A DNA stretch of 64,000 bases from Aurantiochytrium sp. KH105 (lineage: Eukaryota > Sar > Bigyra > Thraustochytrida > Thraustochytriidae). The notes below the pieces were generated by a model that had not been told where the DNA came from, searched no databases, and was given only the letters and a program-made list of their open reading frames with translations. The DNA lies in the NCBI GenBank assembly GCA_003116975.1, contig BGKB01000052.1:248001-312000 (forward strand), written 5' to 3'. The translations under genes were made by a program, and so were the position numbers. Below, one piece after another: positions 27,927 through 37,646 of the stretch (positions within the stretch are counted from its first letter, which is position 1; each line of letters starts with the position of its first letter).

Positions 27927-30644
27927 TTACAAAAGATCAAGAATCAAGTCCGTGTCCGTTTGGTTCAAATAGCAGCGCATAAATTTATGCCGCATTTTGA
28001 CCCCGGTAAACTTGTATTCCTGCGTGCCTGTGAGCGTCTGCAGCTCTGAGGTCTTGTCCATGCGCGGCGCCAAAGCAGCCCTTGGAAAAATGTGAAAGTA
28101 ATCCTCCATGGTCAAGTGCTGCCTGCTGTGAGAGATAATGAAGCGTTTGTGAATGCGCAGTTGAGGAACGTCACCCGGCTTGACATGTTGTTGAAAAAAC
28201 TTGGACAAGCGCTGGGCCGAGGCCGTGTTTGGCTCTCCGTCACGACGGCGAATCGTATCGCACGCTAGCTCACTGACCGCCTCCGCAAAAAGCGGCCCAC
28301 CAATCACGACATTGATGCAATGCTGCCCATCTTTCTCCACGGAAAGCCATCCGACAATGAGCTTGTTCTGCGAAAGAGGGTGGACTCCAGCATACCCGAC
28401 CACCATTGGCATGGACGGTCGCCAGCAATGCGGCTTGCCCTTGAGATTGGCAACGAGGCGCGGATCCGCGAGCAGCATTTGCTGCCCTCGCGAGGTAAAG
28501 GTCTCTTCAGTAATGTGGACCTCGATCTTGGAGAGCATTGTTGTGAACACGCGATTGTAAAATCCACCGACGTTCACACCAGCACAGATTGAAAGCAACG
28601 CGCCGATTCCCTCGCTGCCCTGTTTGAAACCAGGTTCATCCACAGGACCCAGGAGGATCCATGTGCCATTAATGTCCCAACCAGGCGCAACGGGGGGCTC
28701 GAGGTCTCGCGCCGAGGACTGTGCGCGCGTGCGCTGATCGGAAACGATGCGGTTGCAGACGATTCTGCGCATAATGCCTCGGCGCACGACCATGAGGTCC
28801 TTTGCATACTGGCACCGCTGCGTGTTATCTACAAATTTCCCCTCGCGAGACCCGTAGTCTTGTTTTTCAAAGTGGTCAAGCGACCCGTACAACTGCATAT
28901 GGATAAAGGCAGCAGCACGAGGCGATGGGGGGTAGTACGGGTCGGGCGTCGCGACACCATGCCGCGCTGCTAGATCCATGGACTCAATGTAGGGTTCCAA
29001 GCGCTGGCCCGTATTGACGATGGCTGACATCATAATGTTACGAAAGGCCTGACGCAGCATGCCATAGATGCTCGTCTCGTGGTCCGGATCGTCCACTTTG
29101 GTAGGATCGTATGTTCGGTCTTCGCGTTCTGCGGACCATACAAAGTTCACGTTACGCTCGCGTTCGATCTGCGCCTTGAGTCTCTTGATGCCTTCGGGCG
29201 ACGAATAGGAGGCCACGATATCGTTGAAGGCCTTGTTATTCTTGGCAAGTCGAATCACGCACTCGGAAATGGACTCGACGCCCTCAATGATCATGTCAAT
29301 GCGCTGCGGATCGTGAGCGTAACTTGATTCGCGCATGAGTATCTCGCGCAGCTGCTGCATACCCTCGGACATGTTGGTCACATTGCTGGGAGGGTTCTCC
29401 GCAGCTGGATTGGAGGGCGTAAACCCTCGTTTCAAGAACCCGAGGTCCACATTTGGGGCAGACCGCGCCATGCCAGCACCGCCGCGCGCCTCCTCGCCCA
29501 TCGAGGTATGTGGCAAAGGTGGAACTGGCATTCCATTGATGGTGATATTGCTGTTCTTGCTACGGCCGCCGCTGCCGCCGTGATTGATGTCGTTGTAATT
29601 GTTGTTTACACTCGGCTTGCCGGTATATGCAGGGTCCCAGAGATGTGGATCAACGTACTGCGGCCCGCTAAAGGCCTCGCTGACGTCCATTTCCAGACCT
29701 TGGCTGATGCCACCCGCTGCACTGGGACTGCTCGAGTCCATGGGACCGTGCATGGGGCTGTTGTTGTTTGTGACCTCATTCGAGACGTCCGTTGTGCGAT
29801 CTGTGTCGTCCCAGCACCCCTCATTGCCGCTCGCAAACTGGAATATAAAATAGGTGAGGCGATCCAGCGTGCGATTCAACATATTCTGCCGAGGGTAGTT
29901 GTCCATGAGAGTGTCCAGTATCTTGGAGTCCATGGCGGCTGAGGCGAGCTCGCGAAGCGGCATCGTCATGGACGAGTTGCTGTCTAGTGTAGCCATTGAG
30001 GGGGCTTTGGGAGCCTCCACTTTGGCTCGCTTCGCTGCCGGAGGTGGAATTGGGATATCGTCCCCGTTGCTGCCCGCGTCGGCGGCCTCCTCCTTGAGAA
30101 CACCCCGCTGTCTCCTGCGGCTGTAGACCTGGAAGACGGGGGAAGACACGGAGCCAACATAGACAAGGTCAGGACTGTCGGCCTTGAGCTTGAAAATGTA
30201 GGCGCGAAAGCAATGGTAGCTGTCGCACGAGTGTTTGTTTGCGCGCCATCCGTAGTGCCAACCGCCGAGTTGTCTATTGAAGGCGATGGAGAAGCTGTTA
30301 TCGTCTTGCAAGCGGACGTCGCCAGCAAGCCAGGGCAGCTTGGGTAGCGCTGCAGTGCGCTCCTTGGCCTGGGCCTCGGCGAGCGGGAGGGTTGTGTTGG
30401 GGCGCATCAGCTCCTTGGTCCCGCAGATGATGAACTCACCGTAGGCCCGGTACTCCGTCTCTGCGTCAAGAACCGGGAGATCTTGTACGATGCAGGTGAG
30501 CGAGGTGCCGCAGAACCCACTATCACGATGCCCGCTCACAGAGCATGTGGGGTAGCATCTCAAGTTCTTCTGGCCCCCGAACTTGTTATTGCGTTGGTAC
30601 CGCTCCTTGAAGGACTCCTTGTCGACCCATTCTGCGCGCAACAT
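27927..30644 (-). CDS. Paralogue B of the unnamed three-gene family
   Basis: 905 residues, ATG at 30644. The N-terminal block carries the shared strings FKERYQRNNK, KNLRCYPTC (C30, C34), SGFCG (C45), FNRQLGGWHYGW, HSCDSYHCF and GSVSSPVFQVYSRRRQ. A PPAAKRAKVE string just after is a plausible nuclear localisation signal. The middle is Asn/Gly/Ser-rich. The helical part (from EGMQQLREIL, about residue 455) and the C-terminal block (WDINGTWILL near 655) align with A and C through DPYYPPSPRA, LYGSLDHFEKQDYGS and RRGIMRRIVCNRIV. It is closer to A than to C (shared PYYPPS, F.EQD[FY]GS). It converges on A across 460 bases, so A and B look like an inverted local duplication. Confidence 0.75.
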   Translation of the reverse strand: MLRAEWVDKESFKERYQRNNKFGGQKNLRCYPTCSVSGHRDSGFCGTSLTCIVQDLPVLDAETEYRAYGEFIICGTKELMRPNTTLPLAEAQAKERTAALPKLPWLAGDVRLQDDNSFSIAFNRQLGGWHYGWRANKHSCDSYHCFRAYIFKLKADSPDLVYVGSVSSPVFQVYSRRRQRGVLKEEAADAGSNGDDIPIPPPAAKRAKVEAPKAPSMATLDSNSSMTMPLRELASAAMDSKILDTLMDNYPRQNMLNRTLDRLTYFIFQFASGNEGCWDDTDRTTDVSNEVTNNNSPMHGPMDSSSPSAAGGISQGLEMDVSEAFSGPQYVDPHLWDPAYTGKPSVNNNYNDINHGGSGGRSKNSNITINGMPVPPLPHTSMGEEARGGAGMARSAPNVDLGFLKRGFTPSNPAAENPPSNVTNMSEGMQQLREILMRESSYAHDPQRIDMIIEGVESISECVIRLAKNNKAFNDIVASYSSPEGIKRLKAQIERERNVNFVWSAEREDRTYDPTKVDDPDHETSIYGMLRQAFRNIMMSAIVNTGQRLEPYIESMDLAARHGVATPDPYYPPSPRAAAFIHMQLYGSLDHFEKQDYGSREGKFVDNTQRCQYAKDLMVVRRGIMRRIVCNRIVSDQRTRAQSSARDLEPPVAPGWDINGTWILLGPVDEPGFKQGSEGIGALLSICAGVNVGGFYNRVFTTMLSKIEVHITEETFTSRGQQMLLADPRLVANLKGKPHCWRPSMPMVVGYAGVHPLSQNKLIVGWLSVEKDGQHCINVVIGGPLFAEAVSELACDTIRRRDGEPNTASAQRLSKFFQQHVKPGDVPQLRIHKRFIISHSRQHLTMEDYFHIFPRAALAPRMDKTSELQTLTGTQEYKFTGVKMRHKFMRCYLNQTDTDLILDLL

Positions 30645-31098
30645 TTTGCTTTTCTTTAGTCACGCGAGTATGCGAGCAAATGAGCGAAATAGAGGGAAGG
30701 GGAGAGAGAAAGAGACACCAAGCTCCTTCTCGCAAGGGCCCCTCGCTCGCTCCCGCCTGCGCCGCCTCGCCAAGGGCCCAGAGCTCGCGTCGAAGTCGAG
30801 ACGAATGGACGGATGACCTCGGTGAATTCGATGTCGACCGCCGCCGGGAGCCCGAGATGGTTGCCTTCTTCTCCTCCCCCGTCGCAACCTGCGTTGCAGG
30901 TCGGCACGGGTCCGCGTCGGTCTCCGCCGATGGGTTCCCGCGGGGCGAGCGAGCGTGCGAGCGAGCAAGCGGCCGTGCGTGCGTGCGTGCGTCTCCACTC
31001 GTCCAGGTCTGTGATCAGTCTTTCTTTCTTTCTTTCTTTCTTTGTTGCGGACGAGACCTTGTGTTTTGTTCTTTCTTTCGTTCTTATCGTTCGTCGTC

Positions 31099-31140
31099 GT
31101 ATAGTACTATATCTAGTACAATAGGTACTATAGGCCTAGG
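31099..31140. promoter_or_regulatory. AT-rich palindromic patch with TAGGCCTAGG
   Basis: TATAGTACTATATCTAGTAC, then AATAGGTACTATAGGCCTAGG, in otherwise GC-rich sequence about 460 bases upstream of the ATG of paralogue B. A very similar patch (ACTATACTATACTAGGGCC) lies between RIC8 and OSCA near 61666. Candidate core promoter element; role inferred. Confidence 0.35.
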
Positions 31141-31183
31141 CGCGTTCTTTTTGCCGGCCCCGTCAGCCAGGCCTCGCGCTACG

Positions 31184-31235
31184 CACTTGCGCCTCCCCAT
31201 TCCGCACTTGCGGCCCTGCGATAGTTCACTTGCAC
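31184..31235. promoter_or_regulatory. CACTTGCGC motif cluster (three copies)
   Basis: CACTTGCGC at 31184, CACTTGCGG at 31205 and CACTTGCAC at 31227, evenly spaced by 21-22 bases, about two helical turns, in the upstream region of paralogue B. They lie 45-130 bases from the AT-rich TATAGTA patch. Confidence 0.45.
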
Positions 31236-32476
31236 GGACCTCTGTCCCAGGCTGCGTTCCGTCAAAGCCTCCCGTTCCACTTTCGTTCTATTTTATCCCA
31301 CTCGCGCATGGTCTAGCCGCGGAAGCGTTCCAATCCACCGCCGGGCCTCACCCCGGCCTCCGTCCGCCCCTTCCCGCAGCCCGACTTCGCACGCGCGCTG
31401 TAGGGAGATGTGCGCAGAGTGTCGCTGCATGGCATGGGATAGCTGCGGGGCTGCTGTGTGGCCATCTTGCGACTGTGTATACACTGAACAGGCAAAGAGC
31501 TTCGTCGAGACTCGGAACGTTGGTTCGAGGAAGGGCAGAGAGCCCCTTCTCGGCCGCACCCCTGGCGCTGGGCTTCGCCGTTTTCCCGCCTCGATTCTGG
31601 CGGCAGTGCAGCAATCGCTGCACCTTCTGCCGCTGTCGGAAGCAGGACTCGGCTTGTCTAACCTTAAGATTCACAGGCCAATAATCCGCTCCCGCGCATT
31701 CTGTGGACCGTCCGTTCCCCCCCCCCCTCTTCTCCCGATCTCCCGATCTCGCGTTCCGCCGCCAACCACACCATCAAAGGCGATCGCGACCGTCTGCGGG
31801 TGTCAACAGCCACTGGCAGCAATCACGTCTGCAAGTGCCGACTCCGACCCGTTCGAGCTTCACAGCAAGCAAGCAACACCAACCGGGAGCTGAAGCCGGC
31901 CAGTCAGCCAGCCAGCCAGTCTTGAAGGAAATTGAAGAATCAACCAAGCAAACATTCATGCAAGCAAGCAAAGGCAAAACCGCCAGCACAAACAAACGAT
32001 CGAATGACACCGAGTTTGCATCGATACGAGGACTATCTGCGCCGGTGCCGCGCGCGGATTTTTCGGGCGATACGCGCAGCGACGTACAAGCGCAGGAGGG
32101 ATCTACCTTGTCCCGTGGCCTGCGAAACCTTTTCGTACCCTGAAACATCCGTCGCGACATGGATGGAAAGACCCGGGAAGGAGATCCTGGTACGAGGAAC
32201 GCTTCGCCGTCGGAGTCCAGGCGGAGGCCGTTGGGGGGGACATTTGAGGGCCTACCCCTACTGCGGAGGGGATCGTCATCATCATGATTATCGCCGTGAG
32301 AGCGACTTTGCCACGAAAAACTAGGACTAGACCTAGTGTGCGACGAACAACGCTTTGTGGTCTGACAGGCTGAGAGCAAAGACGTGACCTCGATTCGGCT
32401 CATGGGTATCATCAACATAGTATGGACCGATGCGGAGGAGATCCCAATGTGGAAGGAAAAAATAAGCTTGCGATCG

Positions 32477-32836
32477 CACGAGCAAGGAATCAAGCCATAA
32501 AGACTTGAACGTCGTTCATGTTACTTCAACTTCAGTATCTCGAGATACCAAAGAAAGACTTGCACAGGGCTGAATCGCGAATCTTCGAAATTAGAGACGG
32601 AGGTGACCCACGAGCCTTGAGATACAGCAAACAGCAGAGGCAGGTATTGCAAGCCACACGAGCAAGGAATCAAGCCATTAGGACTTGAACGTCGTTCATG
32701 TTACCTCAACTATAGTGTCTCGAGATACCAAAGAAAGACTTGCGCAGGGCTGAATCGCGAATCTTCGAAATTAGAGACGGAGGTGACCCACGAGCCTTGA
32801 GATACAGCAAACAGCAGAGGCAGGTATTGCAAGCCA
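32477..32836. repeat. 180-bp tandem duplication, two copies
   Basis: Unit 1 is 32477-32656 and unit 2 is 32657-32836, head to tail with exactly 180-base period. They differ at about 7 positions, all in the first 105 bases; the last 75 bases are identical. The unit starts CACGAGCAAGGAATCAAGCC and ends TATTGCAAGC plus CA. No terminal inverted repeats or coding frame are evident. Confidence 0.9.
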
Positions 32837-34639
32837 CGGGGACAAAGCTAGCGGCGCGACAAATCTCAGGATGCTGTCAGGCAATACGATAAGCACACAG
32901 AGAGAAGCTCGCGCAGCGGATCATTACGGTCAGAAAAACCAAAATGACAACACAAGGCAACAAGATGTGACTTTCCTCTTCGCCCCTGGTGAATTCATCT
33001 TTGGGCAACAGCGAGTGTCCGGAAATCATGATGTCCAAAAGCCCTGTAAGCAATTGGGGAAATTTGCGTCATCCTTGAGTCGATTCATCCATCCTCACGA
33101 TTGCTCGAGTTCGATTGAGATTTCAAATTTTAAAAAGAAAAAGACAGCTAAACGCGTGATTTAATGAAGAGCCTTTGGCTTTGTGCTATGTCTCAAGGCA
33201 TTGAAAGATACTTCCGCTCGGGTCTTCAACGAATACGGGAAAGCAGTGACGTTTTAAAAGCCAGGAAGTTTGTGCTAGTACGCGGGACTGCGCCAGAGTG
33301 CCTGCGTAAGGTTGCCTGTTCAAAACCAGGCCAGGTTTCCGGACACAAAGCTCAGCTCGTCTCACTCCTGCGTGGCCTCTCAAGCAATTTTCAATCCATA
33401 TCTTCGGAGGAACGCAGGTTACATCTCGCAAATCGAACCTCAGTCATGGCAGGGCCAGCTCTGTTCCGTGCGCATTCACTGTTATGCTCGCTTTTACTGT
33501 CCCGTTCATAAAACGCATTCTTTCACCGGCCAGCCTCTTTCCCTCCAGGGTAAGGACCGAAACAAGATTCTGTCCAGAACGCACAGCTCCGCATGAGCCC
33601 AAGATTTAGACTGGAGAAGGCCATCACGAAGGCAATCTCCGGCGCGATGGCTGACGCGGTCGACCGCAAAATGACCGGTGTACTTTGCGGAGGTCTGCCT
33701 TCCAGTTCCGTTCCCATGCCCTATGTTCGACCTGCCATTGGCTACTGCAACCAGCGCCTTGCCTTCACTTCCCAGCGAACGGGCCCAGCTCGCCGTACCT
33801 CTTCTCGGCCAGGTTACGCACGTACTATGCCACGGCACCATCCCAAGTCACGACTCGTCGGCCACTTAGTTCCATCCAGCGCGCAAGCAAAAGGAAAGCA
33901 AGACGAGACTCGCAGCCTCGGCACGCAGTCTCACTTTTGCGCAAACAGCCCATGCTCGCCATCCGCGCCACCATTTCCTCCTCCCTCCTCGTGCTCGCTC
34001 TCGCCATCGCTCTCGCCATCGACACCCGCGCGACAGAAAGACAAACAGAACGTCGAGGGCGGACGCAGCTGCGCGCGTCGCTCCTAGTTTTTCCCTTGTT
34101 CCTCGCTGGTCTCCGCACAAGACCGTGGCCCCGGGTCCGGTGCGGGCGCGGATTGGTCTGCAACATGGGCGCGGGAGTACAAGACGCGGAGAGAGCGAGG
34201 GGAGACGGGAAGCGGTGGTCGACGCGTCTGAGCCTGGAAGCGAGTCTCGCGAGGGCGCCAGTTCCTCAACGACGGAGTCGCGACGCGAGCGAGGCGAGGC
34301 GAGGCGAGGCCGCGGGCACTGCCGCCGAGCCCGCGCGAGCGCGGAGCGCAGGGGCGCGGAGCCCGGCCGTGCGCGCGAAGAGGCGGACGGAGCCGTGGTC
34401 GTGGACGTGGACGTGGACTTTGGGCGTGCGGGAATCCAGTTTGAAAATCATCGAGGGGTTTGAGCCGCTGCCCTGAGCCGAGGGAGGACCTTGGAGCTGA
34501 GCCGGCGCCTGGAGATTGGACAAGGAGACCCAGCAAGTTGCCAACGTGAGCTCCGCGCGAGGCAGGAGGACGTCGAGGCTACGTAGACGAAGAAGACGAC
34601 CCGAAGTGAACGAACGGGTCGCGCGAAGAGCGACGAGCC

Positions 34640-37435
34640 ATGAGTCTTGAGCCCATCCACGGCGAGTTCCTGCAGGGCTTTGATAGCGTGTACCAGCGCA
34701 ACAATAAGAACTCGCGGTGCAAGAACCTGCGGTGCTTTCCGCACTGTAGCATTGCGCCCGATGGACAGACGCGACACGTCAAGTCAGGGTTCTGTGGGTC
34801 GTACATCAAGCTTCACGTCTCGTCAGGGCTGGCGAATCTCAGCAACGGGGACTACGTTCAGGTCTTTGGCCAACTCAATGTAGCCGACGCGCCGAACCAA
34901 ATGCACGTTGGTGACAAAGTACCTGCCAAGAAAATTGATGCACAGGCCCGGTCCCCGGAGAACCCTCTCAACAGCCTCATTCAAGGTGAAATCACAAACG
35001 ACGGGGATCGCGGCACCGTCGTCGTCTTTAATCGCGCGCTGCAAAGCTGGCACTACCCATGGGCAAGCACGAAAACCACGTGCGATAGCTTCCACTGCTT
35101 CGAGGCGCACTTTTATTTGCAGCGGGCAAACGATGACAAAGACCTCATTTTTCTTGGGTCTTTGCGCTCGCCAGCCTTTCAGGTTCTCTCGCGACGCAGA
35201 CAGGCCAGTCTTCAGCAAAAGCAAAGCGCCTCCAAAAGCGGCGTTTCGTCCACTCAGTCCGCTCAAAGCGGTCGGAAACGCGCGGCGCCAGGCAACCAAG
35301 GCGTAGACCAAGTTGATGCCGCGGGAGCCAGCAAAAGACAAACCAAGGTTGTTGACTGGATGCGAATGGCCCAATCTGACAATTCCCCCGAGAAATCGTC
35401 GCCCCGGGACCGCGTCAATGCAAGTCTTGGGCCAAGTCCAGCAAAACAGGAAATACCAAATCCGCCTGGGGTTGCTCTTTCATCGCACAACAAGCCCAAG
35501 GAAGCAGTTGGAATACCGCCCTTGGGTTCCTTGTCTCCCGAGTATGAAAAAAATCGCATGCTGGACCGTCTATTAATGTTTGTCATCTTGTATGGCACGA
35601 TATCGAATGCGACTGACGAAGACACATTTTCAATGGATGCCGAAGGTGCGAGCTCAAACGACAGTGCTCTCGTCTCAGAAGGTTGGGGGCAGCCATTCAC
35701 ATTTGCCGCAAATATGGGGAGAACGAGTTCGAGTAGCAGCGCCAGCTCGAGCTCGAGCTCGAGCTCCTTGACTAATAATCAATGGTCACGCGGCATTGTG
35801 GACAATAGCTTTGGGGCGGCTGCAGCCACTGCCGCGGCACAAGAAAAAGACTGCCTCGACGACCTGGAGCTGGATGTCTTTCTGCGGGATCTCGATTTTG
35901 ACCTTGGCGTTGGAGGTCCAGGCGTAGAGACCTCCGGCGACGACGCGCGCAGCACTAGCAGCTCAACTAAGCCGAGCGAGCCAAGCGAGGGAATGCGCTG
36001 CCTGGAGAAAGTTCTTGTGCGGCACGGCGGGATGCAACCTGCCGCGGCGCGAGACATTATTGATAGCCTCGACAGCCTTTGCGTGGTGATGCTCAAGCTG
36101 GCCAAACAAGGTCTGCCAGAGCACGATGAAATGGTCCGCTATTGGTCTGCGAACCTGCCCATGCTCAAGGCCCAGATCCAGCGTGAGAAAGAAGAGTACT
36201 CTTGGTCGATGGAGCGCGAATACGGGACATACGTGCGGGGCAGGTCGAACAACGACGCGGAGAATTCCATCTTTGGCGAGATGCGCCAAACGATGCGCAA
36301 CTATGCAGAGCGCTCCCTCAATGCGGCCGGCCTGGACAAGGCCCAGATCTCGCGCGCAATGCACTTGGCAGCGTGCTCCGGTCTTCTCAAATTCGAGCCC
36401 TTTCGCCCCCCGCCGTTGGAAATTAGATCAAAGCTCAAGAGCGCTTGCGCAGTCTTTCCAAGCATTTCTGCAGCGGATATCAAAGCCCTCGTGGACGATG
36501 TACCCGCGGAATACTTTTCCAATGAGGCGCAGCAAGTTGTCTTTTGTAAAATGCTGATGCGCGTGCGACGTGCGACCTTTCTTCGGGCTCTTGCCAATCG
36601 AATCGTCGAAGACCAGCGTATCCGTGCACGGCTTTCACGCAGAAAGCGTCTCCCTGTGCACCCAGACTGGAACATCAGCGGTCGTTGGATGAAAGTCAAC
36701 TCCAAAGGCATGGACTCTAAGTCGCGCGACCTTGCGCTTCTGATCGGCTCCTTTCGGGGCCTCACCGTGAGCGACTTTACAGCTGAAATTCTTCGGTGCT
36801 CCTGGGATTGCATCCGCGTTTCCATAAGTTCTGACTTGCTCTGCGTTCAAGGAGTTCCTCTGCTTTTTTCCAACTCACTCTGGGCGACTCCCTTTGGCGA
36901 AGTCACCAAGATGGGCATGCAAGAGCCACTTCCTTTGGGACCTATCATGGAGGAGCGATTCATGAATTGCTGGACCTCACGGGAGCAAGACGGTACCGCT
37001 GTGGTGAATATTGTCATGGGCACGGCGCCTGGGCGCGTGGAACCCAACAATTCTGCGTTTTCGGAGGAGCATCCAGAGACTCGAGTGAGTCGAGGACTTC
37101 CCTTCCACGACGACGAAAAAGGCCTTTCGGAGCGCGTTACAGCTGCTGTAAACCTGCAGCGAACAATTCGAAACTTTATTATTGAAAACAATGGCATGAA
37201 CGCTAGTCCTGTGGTGCGCGTCTTCATGCGCTTTTGCAAGCGCCCTGGCGAGATCTCGAGTCTGAACATGACTCGTTCCATGTACTTTTTCGCCAGTGAA
37301 AAGGATGCGCCACCAATGGACTCTGTGCCGGAGCTTATGAAGCTTCCAACTGGATGCTTCAAGGCGCTTCAGTTCTTGGCCGGCGAGATCACTTATATTT
37401 CCGCGGGTGGAAGAGGGGACGGCTCTTGGATCTAA
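34640..37435 (+). CDS. Paralogue C of the unnamed three-gene family
   Basis: 931 residues, ATG at 34640. The N-block again has YQRNNK, CKNLRCFPHC (C32, C36), SGFCG, FNRALQSWHYPW, TTCDSFHCF and GSLRSPAFQVLSRRRQ. The middle has a Ser run encoded by AGCTCGAGC repeats (about 35727-35766). An acidic, Leu-rich stretch (DDLELDVFLRDLDFDLG) there resembles an acidic activation segment, also seen in A (DWPDLDFRPFG); that reading is inference. The helical region and the C-block (WNISGRWMKV near 676) align with A and B, but C is the most divergent: it lacks the PYYPPS string and has extra C-terminal sequence. Same family, probably the older duplicate. Confidence 0.75.
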   Translation: MSLEPIHGEFLQGFDSVYQRNNKNSRCKNLRCFPHCSIAPDGQTRHVKSGFCGSYIKLHVSSGLANLSNGDYVQVFGQLNVADAPNQMHVGDKVPAKKIDAQARSPENPLNSLIQGEITNDGDRGTVVVFNRALQSWHYPWASTKTTCDSFHCFEAHFYLQRANDDKDLIFLGSLRSPAFQVLSRRRQASLQQKQSASKSGVSSTQSAQSGRKRAAPGNQGVDQVDAAGASKRQTKVVDWMRMAQSDNSPEKSSPRDRVNASLGPSPAKQEIPNPPGVALSSHNKPKEAVGIPPLGSLSPEYEKNRMLDRLLMFVILYGTISNATDEDTFSMDAEGASSNDSALVSEGWGQPFTFAANMGRTSSSSSASSSSSSSSLTNNQWSRGIVDNSFGAAAATAAAQEKDCLDDLELDVFLRDLDFDLGVGGPGVETSGDDARSTSSSTKPSEPSEGMRCLEKVLVRHGGMQPAAARDIIDSLDSLCVVMLKLAKQGLPEHDEMVRYWSANLPMLKAQIQREKEEYSWSMEREYGTYVRGRSNNDAENSIFGEMRQTMRNYAERSLNAAGLDKAQISRAMHLAACSGLLKFEPFRPPPLEIRSKLKSACAVFPSISAADIKALVDDVPAEYFSNEAQQVVFCKMLMRVRRATFLRALANRIVEDQRIRARLSRRKRLPVHPDWNISGRWMKVNSKGMDSKSRDLALLIGSFRGLTVSDFTAEILRCSWDCIRVSISSDLLCVQGVPLLFSNSLWATPFGEVTKMGMQEPLPLGPIMEERFMNCWTSREQDGTAVVNIVMGTAPGRVEPNNSAFSEEHPETRVSRGLPFHDDEKGLSERVTAAVNLQRTIRNFIIENNGMNASPVVRVFMRFCKRPGEISSLNMTRSMYFFASEKDAPPMDSVPELMKLPTGCFKALQFLAGEITYISAGGRGDGSWI

Positions 37436-37646
37436 TTTTCAGAAAATCCGACGAGCTATCCCGAAAGCAAGGTCTCTCAGTTCGCCTCTTTGACCTCTCG
37501 TGTAACTCTGCTGCTCGAGCTTGTCACGTCATTGTCATGAATAGATGGAAAGATAGATTATTAGAGCCAAAACAAGCTTTCATTCTTTATTAGTTTGGCG
37601 CATCATGATGAACAAAGAGCTGGCGATGCAACGGAGCCTCAAGACC

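Larger units (their letters stand above)
30645..34639. other. 4-kb spacer between paralogues B and C
   Basis: A divergent spacer. In order: GC-rich leader of B; TTTC run near 31018-31043; AT-rich palindromic patch TATAGTACTATATCTAGTAC (31099-31118) followed by TAGGCCTAGG (31131); CACTTGCGC cluster (31184-31235); a C9 run near 31718; CAAGCAAG and CAGCCAGC microsatellites near 31860-31970; the 180-bp tandem duplication at 32477-32836; AT-richer unique sequence to about 33600; then the GC-rich leader of C with a GGCGA run near 34290. I see no gene I can support. Frames of 115-240 codons here lack good starts or coding character. Confidence 0.5.

Noticed and set aside
31774-32493. 239-codon minus-strand frame in the B-C spacer
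   Set aside because: It has no ATG at its start, runs into the tandem repeat, has mixed low-complexity composition and no recognisable pattern.
32477-32836. CRISPR-like or transposon interpretation of the 180-bp repeat
   Set aside because: Only two long adjacent units without spacers, terminal inverted repeats, target-site duplication or any encoded protein.
33290-33350. tRNA-like T-arm GCCTGTTCAAAACCAGGC
   Set aside because: The loop is one base too long for a T-loop, no matching acceptor stem flanks it and no anticodon arm is found.
33164-33511. 115-codon ATG-started frame in the B-C spacer
   Set aside because: No domain, no conserved pattern and no clear 3' signal; length is compatible with chance in this AT-richer stretch.
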